The position numbers and the translations under genes are program-made. Positions 57,726-64,000 of a stretch of 64,000 nucleotides of DNA are shown one piece after another. Numbering within the stretch: the first letter of the stretch is position 1; each line of letters starts with the position of its first letter. The notes below the pieces were generated by a model that made no database searches, had not been told where the DNA came from, and saw nothing but the letters and a program-made list of their open reading frames with translations. The stretch is from Rhabditoides inermis (Eukaryota; Nematoda; Chromadorea; Rhabditida; Rhabditidae), in contig CAWZYM010000271.1 of NCBI GenBank assembly GCA_963966185.1, positions 511,001 to 575,000 of the forward strand, given 5' to 3'.

Positions 57726-59160
57726 CTGGTGACAAGTACATGACTTATTTTGTCTACTCTCACGTCTTCGCTGCGATTACATATTTTTTTGGAAACAATA
57801 TGTTTTCTACTGTGTAGTCTAACGTCTCCGCTGTTGTCTTCTAATATCGATGTATCGACAACAGTCAGCTTCGCTCTGCCACTGCTTTTTTTTTATTTTT
57901 CTGTCATACAGCAGGCTCACAGTACTGGCTGGTCGGCAGCTGGCGCTTGCTCTCTCGCGCTCTCTCATCTTACCACACTCTCTCGTGACTTCTATCACTC
58001 GCATGTTCACCTCGATTTGAATTTGCGTGAATATCTCCGGTTTGCAGGCGACAGAATGTATGAAACTGTACAATCTTCTCTAAGAAATTGCTAAATATAA
58101 ATATGCACATTATGGTTGCGTAGAATTATCAACAGATTCCTAGTTTATTGTAACAGGGGCCCTTTTCTACTTTCAGAAAGCGCGGGAAACCGCAAAATCG
58201 GGGAAACCGCAAAAAAAGCAGTCAAATTGGTATCACCTTTTGCCAAAAGTTTGGTTCTTTTTTGGTTTCTGCTCTCTAAAACTAATCAAATGAAATATAC
58301 AGCTCCCATCTTTTGCACACCGTTTTCTGGACTTCATTCGAACCTAATACCATTCTCCATATTTATCTCCCTCTAACTTTCCGGTAGAAGTAAGTAGGCG
58401 GATAACTGTATTCACAAATTTATCATTTTCTCGTTTTTAACTTTGAATAACTTCTGTGACTAAACCACACTTTCAAAAAAGTTCTATCCGTCTTAGTCGG
58501 GTAGAATTATTCATTGGGCAACCGAAATACCTTGATTTCATATCACATGATTTATTATTAGAATGTTTATAAGCATTAAAAACAACTTTAAAAAAATTGC
58601 AAAACTCCAATTTCAACAAAGCCTAACTCTACTATAAAATCATTTATTGACCCGAAACTCTCTCAGTACTTCGTCGGGTGTCCTTGTTCTCGATCACGGC
58701 CTGGCTCAGCAACAGTCGGTAACTCGCGGGTTTTTGGGTTTCGCAACATAATGATGACGAATGGATCGACCGGGAGCAAGTATGCAAATGGACGCGAGAA
58801 GTTCGAGAACGTTCGACGGTAGAGGCAACGTGGTCCATAAGGCTCACGCGTTCGAAAATGAATCAAGGCCGCAAACGGCATACTCTATATGAAAAAAGAA
58901 AAAGAAAAAATTCTCGAAAGATATCACCGACCGGATGAGGCTGTTTTGTGTTATGTCTGCACGTGTTATGTCTGCAATAATGGATAAACCATTATTAGTA
59001 TTATAAACAGATAGGAAGACCACACAAATAAGTTCACAAATTAATGTGTTTGTGCAGCGATCTATTAGCCTATTTAAAAGGATCGTTTTCGAAAGTATAT
59101 TTTTAACGTTCTCTGATATGAAGGATACACTAATGAGCACCTTGTACACTAATGAGCACA

Positions 59161-59429
59161 GCGCTGCGTAGTGTAGTGGTTAGCGATGTCCGCTATACTC
59201 GGTGAGTCGGGGGTTCGATCCCCCTCCCGGGCGCTTGACCGTACCAAAGTGACAAATTGGTAGCAGACTGCTGCGAAGGTAACCGGGGTAGGCCACCCAC
59301 TGGCGCATTATTGCGAAAATAGGCCAGATGTTGGAAAATCGTTGGGCTATGGTGTAGTGCCATAGACTTCATTCGACCCCTCCGCAGAGTGAATCTCTGG
59401 AATCGGGGGGATACCTTTAACTTTACCTT
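59161..59429 (+). mobile_element. tRNA-derived SINE, copy B
   Basis: GCGCTGCGTAGTGTAGTGG head, GGGGGTTCGATCCCCC B-box arm, a body with GGTAGCAGACTGCTGCGAAG, and a tail GATACCTTTAACTTTACC. The candidate anticodon loop is CTATACT, and the acceptor stem is imperfect. It lies within tandem unit 1. Confidence 0.88.
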
Positions 59430-59578
59430 CTTACAATACAAGCAAGCAAAGCTACATATCTCATACTCACAAAAATCGTTTATCATAAACTCAAAAAACA
59501 AAGTTTTACATGTGTCACGTTGACACATCTACCTTTTTGAAATAATTTCACAAGACGACTAAAAGATACCACGAGCCT

Positions 59579-60489
59579 ATGACTTGGTATCGACGCTCCT
59601 GTCACTTGCTTTGGTTTCTTTTATGGAAACTGGTCTGTGTCTGTCTCGGCTTTAGCATAGCCTCGATTCTGCGCCTGCAACAGGGCAGACATGCGGCCAT
59701 CCAGTCAAGTGTCTGTCGTCTATAGGTGGAGACGCACGTGATAGACACCAAGGGAGCCAGCACTGGCATCACTGAAAACATTGATTGTAAGTTCACAGTT
59801 TGTTCGTAGTTCGGATGAAACAAAACAAAAACGATGCATTTTTGCCGTCTCGTGCTTTAATCGGTAATTTTTTTACCTGACAATAAGCAGAATGGCAGCA
59901 TCTCATTGAATGCGTTTTGAACGAAACCAAATTGCGCTGATACATAGGAGATTACGGCGATGGAGTAAAACGCAGGTATCATTGCTTGAAGAGTGAGCGC
60001 CTAAACACACGAACAGGTTTTATTCGTTCAAACTCAAAGTTTGACTACAAGATGTTATGTAGTTGGATCAATTTTAGCTTATCAATCTTTGGGGCTATTG
60101 AATTACTTCGTTTTTTTTTCGTTTTTTTTCCGGACAGAAGTAGGATTTGGCAGATATCGACAAAGAAAAGGAACCTTGAGCAGATTGTCAAAACTCACTT
60201 TCAACAGCTGCTTGTGTATAGTTTTTGTGCTGTCACTCATGCGAGTAAGTATTTTTTAATTCGACGTCGAAAAAATAGAATCAAAGCGTATAAAGGGCCA
60301 ACAGGCAGGACCTGTTATGATGTGTATGATGTTTGCACACGCAAACTGACCACGTATAAAATCATCGATAGAACAGGTGCTTCCAGCACATCGATATGGC
60401 CGGTAATGGTTTTGTTTTCGAGGCCTTCGTATCCAGTCTCCACAAGAACAGCTCGAAGGAAAAGAAGGTACAAAGCGAAATCGAACTGA
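59579..60489 (+). pseudogene. Unknown short gene, unit 1 copy, with nonsense codon
   Basis: The ORF opens MTWYRRSCHLLWFLLWKLV with a strong membrane or signal helix, then stops at TAG (CGT CTA TAG) where the unit 2 copy has CTA GAG. The downstream exon frame at 59986-60489 is identical to unit 2. No family recognised. Confidence 0.45.
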
Positions 60490-61069
60490 AGGGCGACGGC
60501 GGCACCCGCGACCGGTAGAGAAGTACGTCACTGTTATCGATCGATGTCCGGAGCCGTTCACTGTGAGACGATAAGGAGGAGCCGAATAAGCCTGTTGGGA
60601 GTGCACTAGTGGGTAACTCACGGATTTCTTGGATTTCGCAACGTGATAATGACGAATGGATCAACCGTAAGCAAGTATGCAAATGGTCGAGAGAATTTCG
60701 AGAACGTTCGACGTTAGAGGCAACGTGGTCCATATGGCTCACGCGTTCGAAAATGAATCAAGGCCGCAAACGGCATACTCTATATGAAAAAAGAAAAAGA
60801 AAAGATTCTCGAAAGATATCACCGACCGGATGAGGCTGTTTTGTGTTATGTCTGCACGTGTTATGTCTGCAATAATGGATAAACCATTATTAGTATTATA
60901 AACAGATAGGAAGACCACACAAATAAAAAAATCGTGTTCAGTTCACAAATTAATGTGTTTGTGCAGCGATCTATTAGCCTATTTAAAATGATCGTTTTCG
61001 AAAGTATATTTTTAACGTTCTCTGATATGAAGGATACACTAATGAGCACCTTGTACACTAATGAGCACA

Positions 61070-61344
61070 GCGCTGCGTAGTGTAGTGGTTAGCGATGTCC
61101 GCTATACTCGGTGAGTCGGGGGTTCAATCCCCCTCCCGGGCGCTTGACCGTACCAAAGTGACAAATTGGTAGCAGACTGCTGCGAAGGTAACCGGGGTAG
61201 GCCACCCACTGGCGCATTATTGCGAAAATAGGCCAGATGTTGGAAAATCGTTGGGCTATGGTGTAGTGCCATAGACTTCATTCGACCCCTCCGCAGAGTG
61301 AATCTCTGGAATCGGGGGGGGGGGATACCTTTAACTTTACCTTT
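61070..61344 (+). mobile_element. tRNA-derived SINE, copy C
   Basis: Same head, body and tail as copy B and in the same place in its tandem unit, so both derive from one insertion that predates the duplication. It has GTTCAATCC in place of GTTCGATCC in the B-box. Confidence 0.88.
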
Positions 61345-61492
61345 TTACAATACAAGCAAGCAAAGCTACATATCTCATACTCACAAAAATCGTTTATCAT
61401 AAACTCAAAAAACAAAGTTTTACATGTGTCACGTTGACACATCTACCTTTTTGAAATAATTTCACAAGACGACTAAAAGATACCACGAGCCT

Positions 61493-62403
61493 ATGACTTG
61501 GTATCGACGCTCCTGTCACTTGCTTTGGTTTCTATTATGGAAACTGGTCTGTGTCTGTCTCGGCTTTAGCATAGCCTCGATTCTGCGCCTGCAACAGGGC
61601 AGACATGCGGCCATCCAGTCAAGTGTCTGTCGTCTAGAGGTGGAGACGCACGTGATAGACACCAAGGGAGCCAGCACTGGCATCACTGAAAACATTGATT
61701 GTAAGTTCACAGTTTGTTCGTAGTTCGGATGAAACAAAACAAAAACGATGCATTTTTGCCGTCTCGTGCTTTAATCGGTAATTTTTTTACCTGACAATAA
61801 GCAGAATGGCAGCATCTCATTGAATGCGTTTTGAACGAAACCAAATTGCGCTGATACATAGGAGATTACGGCGATGGAGTAAAACGCAGGTATCATTGCT
61901 TGAAGAGTGAGCGCCTAAACACACGAACAGGTTTTATTCGTTCAAACTCAAAGTTTGACTACAAGATGTTATGTAGTTGGATCAATTTTAGCTTATCAAT
62001 CTTTGGGGCTATTGAATTACTTCGTTTTTTTTTCGTTTTTTTTCCGGACAGAAGTAGGATTTGGCAGATATCGACAAAGAAAAGGAACCTTGAGCAGATT
62101 GTCAAAACTCACTTTCAACAGCTGCTTGTGTATAGTTTTTGTGCTGTCACTCATGCGAGTAAGTATTTTTTAATTCGACGTCGAAAAAATAGAATCAAAG
62201 CGTATAAAGGGCCAACAGGCAGGACCTGTTATGATGTGTATGATGTTTGCACACGCAAACTGACCACGTATAAAATCATCGATAGAACAGGTGCTTCCAG
62301 CACATCGATATGGCCGGTAATGGTTTTGTTTTCGAGGCCTTCGTATCCAGTCTCCACAAGAACAGCTCGAAGGAAAAGAAGGTACAAAGCGAAATCGAAC
62401 TGA
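61493..62403 (+). CDS. Unknown small membrane or secreted protein, unit 2 copy
   Basis: The first exon (61493 to about 61697) encodes MTWYRRSCHLLWFLLWKLVC, a hydrophobic helix, then EVETHVIDTKGASTGITEN before a GTAAG donor. A second exon may start after ACACGAACAG with FIRSNSKFDYKMLCSWINFS (frame agrees). Alternatively, one starts after the long T tract at about 62049 with GFGRYRQRKGTLSRLSKL and a GCGAGTAAGT donor. No domain is recognised and the model is tentative. Confidence 0.35.
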
Positions 62404-62527
62404 AGGGCGACGGCGGCACCCGCGACCGGTAGAGAAGTACGTCACTGTTATCGATCGATGTCCGGAGCCGTTCACTGTGAGACGATAAGGAGGAGCCGAA
62501 TAAGCCTGTTGGGAGTGCACTAGTGGG

Positions 62528-62870
62528 TAACTCACGGATTTCTTGGATTTCGCAACGTGATAATGACGAATGGATCAACCGTAAGCAAGTATGCAAATGG
62601 TCGAGAGAAATTCGAGAACGTTCGACGTTAGAGGCAACGTGGTCCATATAGCTCACGCGTTCGAAGACGAATCAAGGCCGCATACTCTATATGGAAGAAG
62701 GAAGAAGATTCTCGAAAGATGCTACCCACCGGATGAGGCTTTGCTATAGGGAGCAATACCCTCCAAGGACCCATCCGGGGACTAAACACTAAACCTTTGT
62801 ACATTCCGCACCAGTTTGTATTTCGTGTTTTGTGTTTTGTCTGCGCCTATGGATAAACCATTATTATTAT
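62528..62870 (+). repeat. Tandem repeat unit 3, truncated, with LINE-like tail
   Basis: It matches the first part of units 1 and 2 (frame ISWISQRDNDEWINRKQVC) but diverges after about 62690 and ends ATGGATAAACCATTATTATT. This resembles the 3' end of a non-LTR retrotransposon, and the same words occur at 58978 and 60873. Confidence 0.6.
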
Positions 62871-62879
62871 TTAACCTTG

Positions 62880-63390
62880 TCTACCGGTGAGAACGCACCG
62901 GTGACAAAGTATGCCTTGAACCGGACAGTGCTTGTGATGAAATAGCAATGCAGTTCACACTTACACAAGAACCAAATGACAGCACGTAAACAGCCACCAC
63001 TAAAGCTAATAGAAGACAAGAGTCGAGGTGGTCGCGGATGAGAACTCAGTAGCTGAACATGGCGTTCTCGATTAATCTTGTCGAATAGCTCACCGATATG
63101 CAAACGACATAGCGAGCGCGAAGATGTTGTGGTTGTAAAAGTGCAGCATAACACCGTGGGTAGCAAAACAGAACCAAGGCGACACTAGTTGGCACGGACC
63201 CTCACTGATGTACGCGAGAGTGAAATCGGCAGGAAGAATTCTAAAGAGATAAAAGCGTGCTATCAAGGCGCAAGACAACTTTTCTGTTAGGTAATATTGA
63301 CTGTGATTGTGAAGTTAGTTGGCGTGATATATACCTTTGTAGAACGAGTCCATGTGTGACGCAGGTAAGCTTTCCATATCTTTCCCTTTC

Positions 63391-63439
<49 letters not shown>

Positions 63440-63797
63440 TCCATCTCCTTTTATCTCGTGTCTTCTCTCATCTCTGTACTGCCGTGTTGAACATGAGCAT
63501 GGACACACGATACGACTTGACCTGAGTTAGAAACATCTACACTAAAACGGTTGAACATTATAACTTCAATTGGTTATTCGTTTGATTTCGCGTTTTGATC
63601 CATAGAATTTATCCAACCATTTCGAAATCATCGAGAAATACTTTCATACGACCTACACATAATGTATTGACATACTAGTAAAGTTTCACCTGTTTTGGAG
63701 TGGATTTCAAAATGATAATGATGAGAAAAGCGTTCGCAAGACTTCCAGTGATGGAAGTGATGATGTCGAAACATATACACAGAAATTGCACCGACAT
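62880..63797 (-). pseudogene. Third chemoreceptor gene, 5' part only
   Basis: Exon 1 (63690-63797) gives MSVQFLCICFDIITSITG then NAFLIIIILKSTPKQ, a classic TM1 of Str-type receptors. Exon 2 (63480-63521) is VKSYRVSMLMFNTA. Exon 3 (about 63334-63368) is LTCVTHGLVLQ. Exon 4 (63094-63239) is ILPADFTLAYISEGPCQ followed by FYNHNIFALAMSFAYR, with TM3 ending in the usual YR. Phases agree across exons 1-4. A possible TM4 start (VAVYVLSFGSC, about 62970-63005) follows, but nothing after it matches TM5-TM7 before the tandem array begins. The gene is therefore truncated by the array, or its remaining exons lie far away. Confidence 0.6.
63394..63442 (+). repeat. (CT)n microsatellite
   Basis: About 24 CT units inside an intron of chemoreceptor 3, GA on the coding strand. 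Confidence 0.95.
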
Positions 63798-64000
63798 TTT
63801 CGAGCCGCAGCGTTTTGAATAAAGAACAAAACGGAAATCAAAACACGTTTAACAACAGTTTACGAATAGGAAAAAAACACTCAAATTTCTAGAGACGTGT
63901 GTTCAGATAAGTTTCATGATACCAGGGATTCGCTACTTTTTCGCGAATCCATGTACGAAAATTGACTTTTCTGTATAATTTTCGTTCCTTATAAATGAAA

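Larger units (their letters stand above)
58717..60611 (+). repeat. 1.9 kb tandem repeat, unit 1
   Basis: It begins at GTAACTCGCGG and matches unit 2 (60612-62527) nearly base for base over most of its length, including an embedded SINE. The first 150 bp are more diverged. Unit 1 has a TAG where unit 2 reads GAG in the ORF at about 59579-59780. Confidence 0.9.
60612..62527 (+). repeat. 1.9 kb tandem repeat, unit 2
   Basis: Same content as unit 1, offset about 1914 bp in the right part. Differences are a 14 bp insertion near 60925 and a longer G run after 61315. A third, 3'-truncated unit follows at 62528-62870. Confidence 0.9.

Overview
The window is nuclear DNA from a nematode, probably a rhabditid. 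It holds a two-exon cuticle collagen with a KREKRQ processing site and glycine-proline repeats. It also holds three nematode-type chemoreceptor (serpentine GPCR) genes and a sorbin/SH3 adaptor gene. Introns are often 38-60 nt with TTTCAG acceptors. There is no bacterial or viral gene organisation. The genus cannot be fixed from what I can see.

Layout, left to right. 1-354 is a TTAA-flanked MITE. 530-1101 (-) is the end of an unrecognised gene, and 1157-3513 (+) is a complete eight-exon Str-like chemoreceptor. 3.85-5.2 kb holds a dispersed repeat and a tRNA-derived SINE. 5472-6332 (+) is thioredoxin. 6607-16018 is a full-length BEL/Pao LTR retrotransposon on the minus strand, with matching LTRs but a damaged pol and an extra spliced zinc-knuckle ORF. 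17165-18083 (+) is the collagen and 18878-20150 (-) an unknown single-pass membrane protein. 21009-33304 (-) is a very large SORBS (CAP/ponsin/vinexin-like) gene with a SoHo domain, three SH3 domains and a tandemly duplicated exon array. 34904-38019 (+) is a second chemoreceptor with a hairpin MITE in an intron and another transposon inside an exon. 40160-47890 (-) is a PDZ-domain gene of ALP/Enigma type with a 2 kb purine satellite in an intron. 49437-57173 (-) is a secreted, possibly GPI-anchored protein of unknown family, whose large intron holds a 3.7 kb TIR-bounded insertion carrying small plus-strand genes. 58.7-62.9 kb is a tandem array of about 1.9 kb units with SINEs, and 62.9-63.8 kb (-) is the 5' part of a third chemoreceptor.

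Functional themes. SORBS and PDZ/ALP proteins are both muscle attachment/Z-disc components in animals, and here they flank a chemoreceptor on the same strand. The rest is typical nematode arm-like sequence: chemoreceptors, many MITEs, SINEs and an exceptional density of GA/CT microsatellites. Gene models were assembled by eye from splice consensus and reading-frame continuity, so exon borders are provisional unless phase agreement is stated.
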